Positions 14,956 through 23,187 of a stretch of 64,000 nucleotides of DNA are shown here, piece by piece. A program made the translations under genes and the position numbers. Position 1 is the first letter of the stretch; each line of letters starts with the position of its first letter. The stretch covers positions 1-64,000 of the forward strand of contig NZ_LJSI01000023.1 of assembly GCF_001305295.1 (NCBI RefSeq), given 5' to 3'. The notes beneath the pieces were generated by a model. The model was given only the letters and a program-made list of their open reading frames with translations, ran no database searches and had not been told where the DNA came from. The DNA is from Neptunomonas antarctica (GTDB lineage: Bacteria; Pseudomonadota; Gammaproteobacteria; Pseudomonadales; Balneatricaceae).

Positions 14956-16535
14956 TGACTATCCTCGATCAACCGCTAGGCGCGATTGCTGCCAGCAACT
15001 TCGAAGACCTCCAACAATTCGAGTCCACCGAAGTCTTGCTTGGTTATCAAAAGCGCTGGATCGCGGATGAGTCGCCGCTCAAGATTGCTGAAAAATCCCG
15101 CCGTACTGGGTTAACCTGGGCCGAAGCGGCCGATGCTACTTTGTGCGCCGCCACCGCGAAAAGCGAAGGCGGTTGTAACCACTTTTATGTGGGTAGTAAT
15201 AAAGAGATGGCGCGGGAGTTTATCGAAGCGGCTGCCATGTGGGCCAAGGCATTTGATAAGGCCGCTGGCGAGATCCGCGAAGAGATCTTTATAGACGATG
15301 GTAAAGACGGCAAAGAGATCCTCACCTTTGTGGTCTATTTTGCATCCGGCTTTAAAGTGCAGGCGCTCAGCTCCAACCCTGCCAACCTACGGGGTATGCA
15401 GGGTAACGTCACCATTGATGAGTCGGCCTTTCATGATCGTCTCGCCGAAGTGTTAAAAGCTGCACTGGCACTCACCATGTGGGGCAGCCGTGTTCGTCTC
15501 ATCAGCACCCACAACGGTGTGGACAATCTCTTTAATACCATTATTACCGACAGCCGCGCCGGGCGTAAGCGTTACAGCGTGCATACCATCACGTTAGACG
15601 ATGCCTGTAACGAAGGGCTGTATCAGCGTATATGCCAAATAACCCGCAAAATATGGTCGCAAGCATCCGAAGACCAGTGGAAGGCGGACTTATTGCGCGA
15701 TACGGCTACCGAAGATGACGCGCTGGAAGAGTATTACTGCGTACCCAAACAAGGCGGCGGGGCTTATATCAGCCGTGGTTTGATTGAGCGCGCCATGCAT
15801 CCGCACAATCAGATTATTGCATTCGAGTCCCCTAAAGATTTCGAAAAGTGGCCAGTGGTACAGCGTGAAGCCGACGTCAGTCAGTGGCTAGAGGATCAGG
15901 TAGCGCCGGTGTTGGCACAGCTAAACCCCGAGCATAACCACGTATTCGGCGAGGATTTTGCACGTAAAGGCGATCTCTCTATCTTTGCGATCGGGGCCAT
16001 CCAAGCCGATACCCGCATCCGTGTGCCGTTTCACTTAGAGCTGCGCAATGTGCCCTATTCACAGCAAGAACAAATTATGTTCTATGTGATCGATAACCTG
16101 CCGAGGTTTACCGGTGCGGCCTTTGATGCGACCGGTAACGGGGGCTCGTTGGCCGAGAAAGCCGCCGATAAATACGGCACAGAGATGATAGAGCAAGTGA
16201 TGCTCAATCAGCCCTGGTACCGCGAGTGGATGCCTAAGCTGAAGGCGAAATTTGAAGACAACGATATCGAGATCCCGAAAAGCCTCGATGTCGTTAGTGA
16301 CCTGCGCAAAATCGTGGTTAATCGCGGCATACCGCAAATCGAAAAAGGCTCCGGTACCGGCGAAGATGGCAAGCAGCGCCACGGTGACAGTGCCGTTGCT
16401 TACGCCATGGTAGTTCGTGCCAGCTATATGGAAGGCGCACCGATTGAATTTACGCCACTACCCGATCGGCATGGCGGTAGTGACCCCGACAGCGATGATG
16501 ATTCAGATAATAGTTATAAAGGAGGTGCCTGGTGA
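14955..16535 (+). CDS. Large terminase subunit (Mu gp28)
   Basis: This 526-residue motor packages DNA into the prohead and cuts it. The N-terminal ATPase has the Mu-type variant Walker A (EKSRRTGLTW, 46-55) and Walker B VTIDE (152-156). The C-terminal nuclease domain includes FGEDFARKGDLSIFAIG and GAAFDATGNGG with acidic metal ligands. Length and gene position match Mu gp28. GTG 14952 is an alternative start three bases upstream. Confidence 0.92.
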   Translation: MTILDQPLGAIAASNFEDLQQFESTEVLLGYQKRWIADESPLKIAEKSRRTGLTWAEAADATLCAATAKSEGGCNHFYVGSNKEMAREFIEAAAMWAKAFDKAAGEIREEIFIDDGKDGKEILTFVVYFASGFKVQALSSNPANLRGMQGNVTIDESAFHDRLAEVLKAALALTMWGSRVRLISTHNGVDNLFNTIITDSRAGRKRYSVHTITLDDACNEGLYQRICQITRKIWSQASEDQWKADLLRDTATEDDALEEYYCVPKQGGGAYISRGLIERAMHPHNQIIAFESPKDFEKWPVVQREADVSQWLEDQVAPVLAQLNPEHNHVFGEDFARKGDLSIFAIGAIQADTRIRVPFHLELRNVPYSQQEQIMFYVIDNLPRFTGAAFDATGNGGSLAEKAADKYGTEMIEQVMLNQPWYREWMPKLKAKFEDNDIEIPKSLDVVSDLRKIVVNRGIPQIEKGSGTGEDGKQRHGDSAVAYAMVVRASYMEGAPIEFTPLPDRHGGSDPDSDDDSDNSYKGGAW

Positions 16536-18136
16536 GCAGCAGATTAATCGACATTAGCGGCAAGGCGATCCCGTGGCCCAGCGAAAATGAAATGCAGACC
16601 GACGAATCAAAACTCAGCCATCTGCAAAAGCATTTTGCCGAGCACCCCAGCAGCGGCTTAACGCCAGCTCGCTTAGGCAGCATCATGCGCGAAGCCGAGC
16701 AAGGCAATATTATTGCTCAGTCCGATTTAGGCGAAGATCTCGAAGAGAAAGACGGCCATATTTTCAGCGAGCTGCAAAAGCGTAAGCTCACGCTGCTGAC
16801 GATTCGCGGTAGCGTCGAACCCTGCCGCAATGCATCTGAGTCTGAAAAGAAAGACGCATCAATGGTGCAGGAATTACTGGATGAAATCCCAGACTTTGAG
16901 GATGTCATCACCGATATGGCCGATGGCATTCTTAAAGGTTTTAGTAATATAGAGCTGGACTGGCAGCGCTGGGGCGATGATTGGCTGATCAACCGAGCCC
17001 ACTATCGGCCGCAAAACTGGTTCCAGCTCAATCCAAATAATCGAAACGAAATACGCCTGCGCGACAACAGCCCCGAAGGTGCGCCGCTGCAGGCGTTTGG
17101 CTGGATCAAACACATACACCGCTCTAAATCCGGCTACCCTGGGCGCAACGGTTTAACCCGTGTTTTAGCCTGGCCGTTCCTGTTTAAAAACTATAGCGTG
17201 CGCGACCTGGCCGAGTTTTTAGAGATCTACGGCTTGCCGCTGCGCCTGGGTAAATATCCTTCCGGTGCCAGCGATAAAGAGAAAAGCACGCTACTGCAGG
17301 CGGTGATGAGCATTGGTCATAACGCCGGTGGCATTATTCCTAAAGGTATGGAGATCGAATTCCAAGAAGCGGCCAAAGGGGCCAGCTCTCCGTATGAAGC
17401 CATGATGAGCTGGTGTGAGCGCACTCAATCGAAAGCCATCCTGGGCGGTACGCTCACCAGCCAGGCCGATGGCAAATCCAGCACTAACGCGCTGGGTAAT
17501 GTGCATAACGAAGTACGCCAGGAGCTGCGCGATTCAGATCTTCGCCAGATCGCCAGCACCCTCACGCGGGATATCGTCTATCCATTATGGATGCTCAATG
17601 GCCGTGCGGCCGGTGACCCACGCCGCCATCCAAAGTTTGTCTTTGATGTATCAGAGCCGGAAGATATCGCCACCTACAGCGAGCGCTTGCCGGGGTTAGT
17701 CTCCCTGGGCATGCGTATCCCGCAAGCCTGGGCACACGAAAAGTTGATGATCCCGCAAGCCGAAGATGGTGATCCGATACTGGCGCTGGCTTGCGCTGTT
17801 CCTGCTCCTGCTCCTGCTCTTGAATCTGAGCTTGAAAAAGAAAAGGACAAAAAGGCCGCCAATCCAAAAGCCAAGCTAGCAGCACTCAAAGCACAAGAAA
17901 CCACCGATGTGGTGGAGGCTTACGTCAGCCAGCTGCAGGGCATGGCCAACAAGGCCAGCAGCGAGATGATAGAGCAGATTAAAAGCCTGGTAGATAACGC
18001 CCGCTCGTTAGAAGAGATCCGCGATGGCTTGTTAGCATTAGATATGCCGCCCGATGCCTTGGCCGATGCCATGAACCAGGCATTGTCGGCAGCTAGTTTA
18101 GCCGGGCGTTACGAGCTGCTGCAGGATGCTAACTGA
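16532..18136 (+). CDS. Portal protein (DUF935, Mu gp29)
   Basis: The 534-residue portal forms the dodecameric ring through which DNA enters and leaves the head. It has the DUF935 features: ITDMADGILKGFSNIELDW, a core around HRSKSGYPGRNGLTRVLAWPFLFKNYSVRDLAEFLEIYGLPLRLGKY, and a helical C-terminus with a Pro/Ala-Glu/Lys hinge near 420-440. The GTG start (16532) has an excellent AAGGAGGTG site. It overlaps the terminase stop and shares its last base with the next start. Confidence 0.92.
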   Translation: MSSRLIDISGKAIPWPSENEMQTDESKLSHLQKHFAEHPSSGLTPARLGSIMREAEQGNIIAQSDLGEDLEEKDGHIFSELQKRKLTLLTIRGSVEPCRNASESEKKDASMVQELLDEIPDFEDVITDMADGILKGFSNIELDWQRWGDDWLINRAHYRPQNWFQLNPNNRNEIRLRDNSPEGAPLQAFGWIKHIHRSKSGYPGRNGLTRVLAWPFLFKNYSVRDLAEFLEIYGLPLRLGKYPSGASDKEKSTLLQAVMSIGHNAGGIIPKGMEIEFQEAAKGASSPYEAMMSWCERTQSKAILGGTLTSQADGKSSTNALGNVHNEVRQELRDSDLRQIASTLTRDIVYPLWMLNGRAAGDPRRHPKFVFDVSEPEDIATYSERLPGLVSLGMRIPQAWAHEKLMIPQAEDGDPILALACAVPAPAPALESELEKEKDKKAANPKAKLAALKAQETTDVVEAYVSQLQGMANKASSEMIEQIKSLVDNARSLEEIRDGLLALDMPPDALADAMNQALSAASLAGRYELLQDAN

Positions 18137-19383
18137 TGCCAGATTTTGCGGACTACGGCAGTCGGCCATTTAACGAGGCGATCGACTACTTTAACCAGAA
18201 GCTGCCTTTGCCCACCAACGGTTGGCAAGACGTCTACGGCCAACAGCACGATCACGCCTTTATGGTGGCTGGCGCTACTAAAAAATCGATCGTGGAGGGC
18301 TTTGCTAATGCCGTGCAGGGCGCGATCTCAGGCGGAGAGACGCTGCACGACTTTCGCAAGCGCTTCGATTCTATCGTTAAAAGTGAAGGTTGGGATTATC
18401 ACGGCAGCCGTAACTGGCGCAGCCGCCTGATTTACGAGACCAATATTCGCCAGGCCTACAATGCTGGGCGTGAAGCGCAAATGGCCGATCCGGCATTCCA
18501 GGAGCAGTTTCCTTATCGCGAGTATCGTCACTCAGGTGCCGAGAACTTCCGGCCTGAGCATAAAGCCTGGGATGGCTTGTTATTACTCGCCAGCGATGCG
18601 TGGTGGTCAGTGCATAGCCCCTCGAACGGCTACGGCTGCAAGTGCAAAGCGTTTCCGCACTCCGAGAGATCGATGCAGCGCAACGGCAAAACCGCGCCCG
18701 AGCAAGCGCCGGCCGATGAGTTTAAAGAGTACGTAGACAAGCGCACCGGCGAAGTTAGGCAGATCCCCTTAGGTATCGATCCCGGCTTTGAATATCGCCC
18801 TGGTGAAAGCTGGCTGCGCCATAGAACGCTGAAACCGGCCAGCTCTTTGGCCAGTTCTGCAACCAGCGCGTCAGCACAAATCCCCCTGGGTCCGGCGGCT
18901 AAGCCGTCACTACCCGCACCCGCTGTCGTGCCTAACGCACGTCTGATGCGTGCCGATCTGCCCGATAGTGACTATATAAAGGCGTTCGTCGGCGAATTTG
19001 GCGCAGCCGGCACCGCTCTTTTTAAAGATATAAAGAACGACGCTGTGTTGATAAACGCGGGGCTGTTTAATAATGCCAACGGTACAGCGGCACTATCAAC
19101 GGCGATCAAAGACAAACGCTATACGACGTTACTCGCCAGAGCCTTAATCCGCCCTGATGAGATCTGGAGCCTATTGTTACCCGATCTGGCGCGCCCTGGT
19201 AAATATAAACTCACGCGTCGCTATATAAATAATTTCAAGATAGCCGGTGAAAAAAAGCCTTCTTACAGCGTCTTTGAAACCAGCGCCGGCACCTGGTCGG
19301 CCAGCATTATCGTCGACGCTGCACAGGCCGATAAATTACGTCAGGGCGTGCTCATCTATCGGCGCGCGGAAGGAGAGCAGTAA
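18136..19383 (+). CDS. MuF head morphogenesis protein with C-terminal toxin-like domain
   Basis: The first about 240 residues are the SPP1 gp7/Mu gp30 (F) minor head domain: SRLIYETNIRQAYNAGREAQ, then EYRHSGAENFRPEHKAWDGLLL and WWSVHSPSNGYGCKCKA. A low-complexity Ala/Ser/Pro linker (about 232-270) leads to a separate C-terminal domain (about 272-415) including FVGEFGAAGTALFKD, RALIRPDEIWSLLLPD and SYSVFETSAGTWSASIIVD. That tail resembles the PBECR class of phage RNase-like domains fused to MuF proteins. Such tails may be delivered with the DNA; activity here is inference. Confidence 0.85.
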   Translation: MPDFADYGSRPFNEAIDYFNQKLPLPTNGWQDVYGQQHDHAFMVAGATKKSIVEGFANAVQGAISGGETLHDFRKRFDSIVKSEGWDYHGSRNWRSRLIYETNIRQAYNAGREAQMADPAFQEQFPYREYRHSGAENFRPEHKAWDGLLLLASDAWWSVHSPSNGYGCKCKAFPHSERSMQRNGKTAPEQAPADEFKEYVDKRTGEVRQIPLGIDPGFEYRPGESWLRHRTLKPASSLASSATSASAQIPLGPAAKPSLPAPAVVPNARLMRADLPDSDYIKAFVGEFGAAGTALFKDIKNDAVLINAGLFNNANGTAALSTAIKDKRYTTLLARALIRPDEIWSLLLPDLARPGKYKLTRRYINNFKIAGEKKPSYSVFETSAGTWSASIIVDAAQADKLRQGVLIYRRAEGEQ

Positions 19384-19850
19384 TGGCCGGTTCAGAGCTC
19401 AGTATTCGTGTCAACATCGACAGCCAGCCCATTACCGACCGGCTGCGGCGGCTCGCCGCTAGCGCGCGTGACGCCCAGCCGGCAATGATGGAAATCGCCG
19501 AGTTTCTGCACGAACGCACCCGCGACCATTTTGACAACGAGCAAGATCCCGACGGCAACCCCTGGGCACCGCTCGCCGAGTCCTCGCAAGGCGCAAAGCG
19601 GCGAAAAGGCGTGCCGGTCGACCAGATCCTGCACGGCCAAAGCCTGCATCTGCGCGATACTATTTTCCCGTTTTGGAGTAATAACGAAGCCGGCGTCAGT
19701 ACCGGCCTCGGCTCAGAGGCTTATGCGGCTACCCATCAGTTCGGCGCAGACAAGCGCAAGATACCCGCCAGGCCATTCTTAGGGCTAAGCGCAGAAGATG
19801 AAAACGAGATCGTCGACATCCTGAATCAGTTTTTAACAGGCGGCCTGTAG
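19383..19850 (+). CDS. Virion morphogenesis protein (Mu gpG family)
   Basis: A 155-residue protein of the phage virion morphogenesis/tail completion family: LRRLAASARDAQPAMMEIAEFLHERTRDHFDNEQDPDGNPWAPL, a basic loop, then THQFGADKRKIPARPFLGLS. It sits just after MuF as gene G does in Mu. The ATG overlaps the MuF stop. The 127-bp gap after it holds no gene; it leads into the AT-rich repeat gene. Confidence 0.88.
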   Translation: MAGSELSIRVNIDSQPITDRLRRLAASARDAQPAMMEIAEFLHERTRDHFDNEQDPDGNPWAPLAESSQGAKRRKGVPVDQILHGQSLHLRDTIFPFWSNNEAGVSTGLGSEAYAATHQFGADKRKIPARPFLGLSAEDENEIVDILNQFLTGGL

Positions 19851-19977
19851 GCTGTTTTAAGGCGTGATATGGGCAAAGGCGGCTGATGATACGTATTTAG
19901 TCTGAAAAGGATTTCTAACGCGGGTCTAACGCTGTTAATCTTGGCTTTACCAATTAATCGTAGAGCGTGAATATTTA

Positions 19978-21576
19978 ATGAGCAACAAGGATAGTAAGCC
20001 AGATGATTCGATGGATATTATTAATTCAAAGAAAGACAACTCACAATTAGTTAGTGATAGTTTGCCTAAAACTATTAGTCCACCAACTAATTTAGATTCT
20101 CATATAATAGATAATGTCTTGAAAGCTAATACAGCTTTAGATGCGATGAAAGCGATTAGTCTGAAAGAAAGTTTAATTCACAAAAATTATTCAGATAACG
20201 CCCGAGTGGCGGCTGAACAAGCTGCTATGTTCAATGATAACATTCAGCGCCTGCAGCAGGCAGAACTTAGTAAAATTAATTATTCCGAATTATTCGCTAA
20301 AATAAAAACCCCAAATTATTCCGAATTATTCGCTAAAATAAACACCCCAAATTATTCCGAATTATTCGCTAAAATAAAAACCCCAAATTATTCCGAATTA
20401 TTCGCTAAAATAAAAACCCCAAATTATTCCGAATTATTCGCTAAAATAAAAACCCCAAATTATTCCGAATTATTCGCTAAAATAAAAACCCCAAATTATT
20501 CCGAATTATTCGCTAAAATAAAAACCCCAAATTATTCCGAATTATTCGCTAAAATAAAAACCCCAAATTATTCCGAATTATTCGCTAAAATAAAAACCCC
20601 AAATTATTCCGAATTATTCGCTAAAATAAAAACCCCAAATTATTCCGAATTATTCGCTAAAATAAAAACCCCAAATTATTCCGAATTATTCGCTAAAATA
20701 AAAACCCCAAATTATTCCGAATTATTCGCTAAAATAAAAACCCCAAATTATTCCGAATTATTCGCTAAAATAAACACCCCAAATTATTCCGAATTACTCG
20801 CTAAAATAAATACCCCAAATTATTCCGAATTATTCGCTAGTACAAGCATCCAAAATATAGCTTTTACTCAGCAAAGAGATTTTTTAAAGCTCAATGATTT
20901 GATGGATCAAGTTGCAGGTTTTCAAAATTTACCTGATAACTTGCACAGCCTTATAGCAGAGGCCCGCGCGTACAGCGAGCGCACTGCATCATTCGAAGAG
21001 GCCGAACATGAAGTTGCTGAACAAAGCGCATCTGGTCGAGATTTTTCGAGACTGTCACCGGCAATACAGAGCCTTTTAGCTAACCTATTTTGGTTTTGGC
21101 TAAATTACCAGCTTGCCGCAATATCACACGCTGAACTTATGGAACACTTTTCTATAGTTGAGCATAAAATTGAGGAAGTAATAAACATACAGAACTCTAA
21201 TCAGAATGATTTGGCTGATATAAAAATGCAATTAGGAGAGCTGAAGAAAGGACAGTCTGAAATAAAGAGGAGTATCAATAAAGTACTTAGAAACCTACCG
21301 ACCCCAGAAAAACAATCCATCCGAGATTATCGAATAGTTATTGACTCTTCGTTACATTTGAGGAGCGGTAACGGCAAAAAGTATCAATCGCTTGCTCTAA
21401 TACCGCAAGGAGCCTTTGTAAGAATAGTAAGCTCTGATAATCGCTCATGGCTTAAAGTTGAGGTAAGCATTGAAGGTGAGTTTTTAGAGGGTTGGGTATA
21501 TAGGTCATATACAACCTTCCCAAAACTACCGCCAGGCCAAGCTATTGTTGACGAGTTTTATAGTATAACCCACTGA
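19978..21576 (+). CDS. Repeat-rich cargo protein with SH3-like C-terminus
   Basis: The 532-residue protein is unlike its neighbours and markedly AT-rich. Residues about 101-287 are sixteen consecutive copies of a 12-residue unit (consensus NYSELFAKIKTP, last copies variant). A helical middle includes one hydrophobic stretch (LLANLFWFWLNYQLAAI). A coiled coil follows (IVEHKIEEVINIQNSNQNDLADIKM), and a bacterial SH3-like domain (about 455-520: LHLRSGNGKKYQSL ... SWLKVEV ... GWVY) ends it. No known Mu gene corresponds. The stop codon lies inside the late promoter motif that serves the next gene, so it looks inserted between G and I. The start has only a weak ribosome site. Function unknown. Confidence 0.8.
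   Translation: MSNKDSKPDDSMDIINSKKDNSQLVSDSLPKTISPPTNLDSHIIDNVLKANTALDAMKAISLKESLIHKNYSDNARVAAEQAAMFNDNIQRLQQAELSKINYSELFAKIKTPNYSELFAKINTPNYSELFAKIKTPNYSELFAKIKTPNYSELFAKIKTPNYSELFAKIKTPNYSELFAKIKTPNYSELFAKIKTPNYSELFAKIKTPNYSELFAKIKTPNYSELFAKIKTPNYSELFAKIKTPNYSELFAKIKTPNYSELFAKINTPNYSELLAKINTPNYSELFASTSIQNIAFTQQRDFLKLNDLMDQVAGFQNLPDNLHSLIAEARAYSERTASFEEAEHEVAEQSASGRDFSRLSPAIQSLLANLFWFWLNYQLAAISHAELMEHFSIVEHKIEEVINIQNSNQNDLADIKMQLGELKKGQSEIKRSINKVLRNLPTPEKQSIRDYRIVIDSSLHLRSGNGKKYQSLALIPQGAFVRIVSSDNRSWLKVEVSIEGEFLEGWVYRSYTTFPKLPPGQAIVDEFYSITH
20278..20838 (+). repeat. 36-bp coding tandem repeat, 15 full units plus part
   Basis: Units begin at 20278 and recur every 36 bp to 20818. Eleven consecutive units are essentially identical at the DNA level; variants change AAA to AAC (Lys to Asn) or Phe to Leu. 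There are no spacers. Near-identity implies recent expansion by slippage or recombination. Confidence 0.95.
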
Positions 21577-21616
21577 ACCCCTTCCTCTAATCCCTTGCCG
21601 CCAGATCTCCTAATCT
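21571..21616 (+). promoter_or_regulatory. Candidate late promoter ahead of protease/scaffold gene
   Basis: The second copy of the shared motif starts at 21571 and differs from the 12016 copy at only about two of 24 bases. It is placed as PI in Mu, directly upstream of gene I. A weak -10-like TAATCT lies at 21611-21616. Confidence 0.55.
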
Positions 21617-21622
21617 GGCGGC
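21597..21622 (+). other. Perfect hairpin abutting the gene I start codon
   Basis: GCCGCCAGAT (21597-21606) pairs with ATCTGGCGGC (21613-21622) around a 6-nt loop, ending one base before ATG 21623. No Shine-Dalgarno is visible between hairpin and ATG. It might control translation, stop upstream transcripts, or be bypassed if transcription starts near the ATG. Confidence 0.55.
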
Positions 21623-22738
21623 ATGAAGACATCAAGCCCTTTCCCTCTTGCCGTATTAAGTACCACACCCGAGCCGGTGGCGGTGCTTTCGCTCGATCTA
21701 AACGTAGACGATAACGGCTGGCAGCAGCTGCTACCCGCTGGCCTCTTTCGTGCCGTGGATGGTCGCCCGTTTGATGTGCCGGGTCATCACTGGTTTATCG
21801 ATGCAGATATTGCCGCCGACCTTATCGCGCTGGCGAACGATCGCTTAAACGAGGTCGTTATCGATTACGAACACCAAACCCTAAAAGCGGAAGATAACGG
21901 CCTGCCGGCACCCGCTGCCGGTTGGTTTAAAACAATGGAATGGCGCGAAGGCTCCGGTTTATGGATCAAACCGCAGTGGACGCCCCGCGCTACCGACTTT
22001 ATTAAAAACGGCGAATACAAATACCTCTCTGCTGTTTTCCCTTATGACGCTATCACCGGCCGCCCCTTGCGGCTGCATTCGGCTGCGTTGGTTAATCGCC
22101 CTGGCATTGATGGCCTGCAAGCCGTTGAGGCGCTGGCAGCGCTTTCTCTTAACACAACACTGACTACAACCCATCCAACGGAGCATTCCATGAATGAACT
22201 TTTAAAAAAGATGCTGGCTCAGCTTGGCATCACAGTAGAAGACGGCAAAGAGCCTGATCAAGCCGCTGCATTGGCCGCACTTAGCGCGCAGATCACTAAA
22301 GCCGCTACGGTCGAGTCGCTGGCCACGCAAGTTGCGGCACTTAAAGCCAATGATAACGGCGGCACAGTCGACCCTGCCAAGTATGTACCGGTTGACGTGA
22401 TGCACCAGCTACATGCGCAGATCGCTGTTTTATCGGCTGAAGGTAACGCCTCCAAACTCGATCAAACGATTGATAAAGCCAAGCAAGAAGGCCGCATTGT
22501 TCCGGCGATGGAAGCCTGGGCGCGTGATCTGGGTAAGCAAGATATGGCGGCGCTGCAGGCGTTTCTGGACAAATCCAAGCCCATTGCCGCATTAGCCGCG
22601 ATGCAGACCGATGGCACAAAGCCAGATGCCGACAACGTTGATCCACTGGCCACCCTCAGTGCTGATGAGAAAAAGGTGTGCCTGGCCACCGGCATCTCTG
22701 AAGCAGACTTCTTTAAAACAAAAAAAGGTGATGCGTAA
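21623..22738 (+). CDS. Mu I-type prohead protease/scaffold precursor
   Basis: The 371-residue protein is the Mu-like protein I: an N-terminal protease domain (GWQQLLPAGLFRAVDGRPFDVPG, VIDYEHQTLKAEDNG, GEYKYLSAVFPYD, RLHSAALVNRPGIDG) that matures the prohead, and a C-terminal helical scaffold (from about 190). The scaffold part can also be made alone from an internal start. The last base of the stop overlaps the next ATG. No standard ribosome site precedes ATG 21623. Confidence 0.9.
   Translation: MKTSSPFPLAVLSTTPEPVAVLSLDLNVDDNGWQQLLPAGLFRAVDGRPFDVPGHHWFIDADIAADLIALANDRLNEVVIDYEHQTLKAEDNGLPAPAAGWFKTMEWREGSGLWIKPQWTPRATDFIKNGEYKYLSAVFPYDAITGRPLRLHSAALVNRPGIDGLQAVEALAALSLNTTLTTTHPTEHSMNELLKKMLAQLGITVEDGKEPDQAAALAALSAQITKAATVESLATQVAALKANDNGGTVDPAKYVPVDVMHQLHAQIAVLSAEGNASKLDQTIDKAKQEGRIVPAMEAWARDLGKQDMAALQAFLDKSKPIAALAAMQTDGTKPDADNVDPLATLSADEKKVCLATGISEADFFKTKKGDA
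22190..22738 (+). CDS. Scaffold protein from internal start (Z-like)
   Basis: An in-frame ATG at codon 190 of the protease gene (MNELLKKMLAQLGI) is preceded by ACGGAG at 22178-22183. It would give a 182-residue, helix-rich scaffold without the protease domain. This nested I/Z arrangement is known in Mu. The Thr/Pro-rich segment just before it fits a domain boundary. Confidence 0.7.
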   Translation: MNELLKKMLAQLGITVEDGKEPDQAAALAALSAQITKAATVESLATQVAALKANDNGGTVDPAKYVPVDVMHQLHAQIAVLSAEGNASKLDQTIDKAKQEGRIVPAMEAWARDLGKQDMAALQAFLDKSKPIAALAAMQTDGTKPDADNVDPLATLSADEKKVCLATGISEADFFKTKKGDA

Positions 22739-23136
22739 TGTCAGCTCTCACAACTAACCGTAACACCCAGCGCCGAGCTCAGGGTTCGCATGTTGACCCG
22801 GTAGCTGCCGGTGTCGTGATTCATTCCGGTGCCTTGATTGTGCTCAACGCTACCAGCTTTGCACAACCGGCCACGGTCGCTACCGGCTTACGTATTCGTG
22901 GGGTAGCAGAACACGCCAGCAATAACGTTGCCGGTGGGGATGGTGCGGGCAACGTTGTCACTCGCATGGGTTCGCACTTTTTGGCGAATGCGGGTGATAT
23001 CGATCGATCGCACATTGGCTCTACGGCCTATATCGCAGACGACCAAACAGTGACGGCGGTGAGTACTGGCAGCTCTGCTGTCGGGCGTATCGATGATGTG
23101 GCGTCTGGCGGCGGCGTGTGGGTCTTTATCAGCTAA
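22738..23136 (+). CDS. Putative capsid decoration protein
   Basis: A 132-residue, glycine- and alanine-rich beta protein with repeated short strands (VVIHSGALIVLNATSFAQPATVATGLRIRGVAEH). Position between scaffold and major capsid, size and composition match head decoration or DUF2190-like proteins of Mu-like phages. The exact family is inferred. A 50-bp gap with no gene leads to the capsid gene. Confidence 0.65.
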   Translation: MSALTTNRNTQRRAQGSHVDPVAAGVVIHSGALIVLNATSFAQPATVATGLRIRGVAEHASNNVAGGDGAGNVVTRMGSHFLANAGDIDRSHIGSTAYIADDQTVTAVSTGSSAVGRIDDVASGGGVWVFIS

Positions 23137-23187
23137 TTGATAGCTAACCGCTGATTAGCACCCCTGACTAATTTTTTGGAGAGACAC

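Noticed and set aside
17800..17870. Pro/Ala then Glu/Lys-rich stretch in the portal gene as a separate element or frameshift
   Set aside because: The frame is uninterrupted and a flexible hinge is normal near the C-terminus of this portal family.
20278..20838. 36-bp periodic repeats resembling a CRISPR array
   Set aside because: The units are directly adjacent without spacers, keep one reading frame and encode a 12-residue peptide repeat; no cas genes are nearby.
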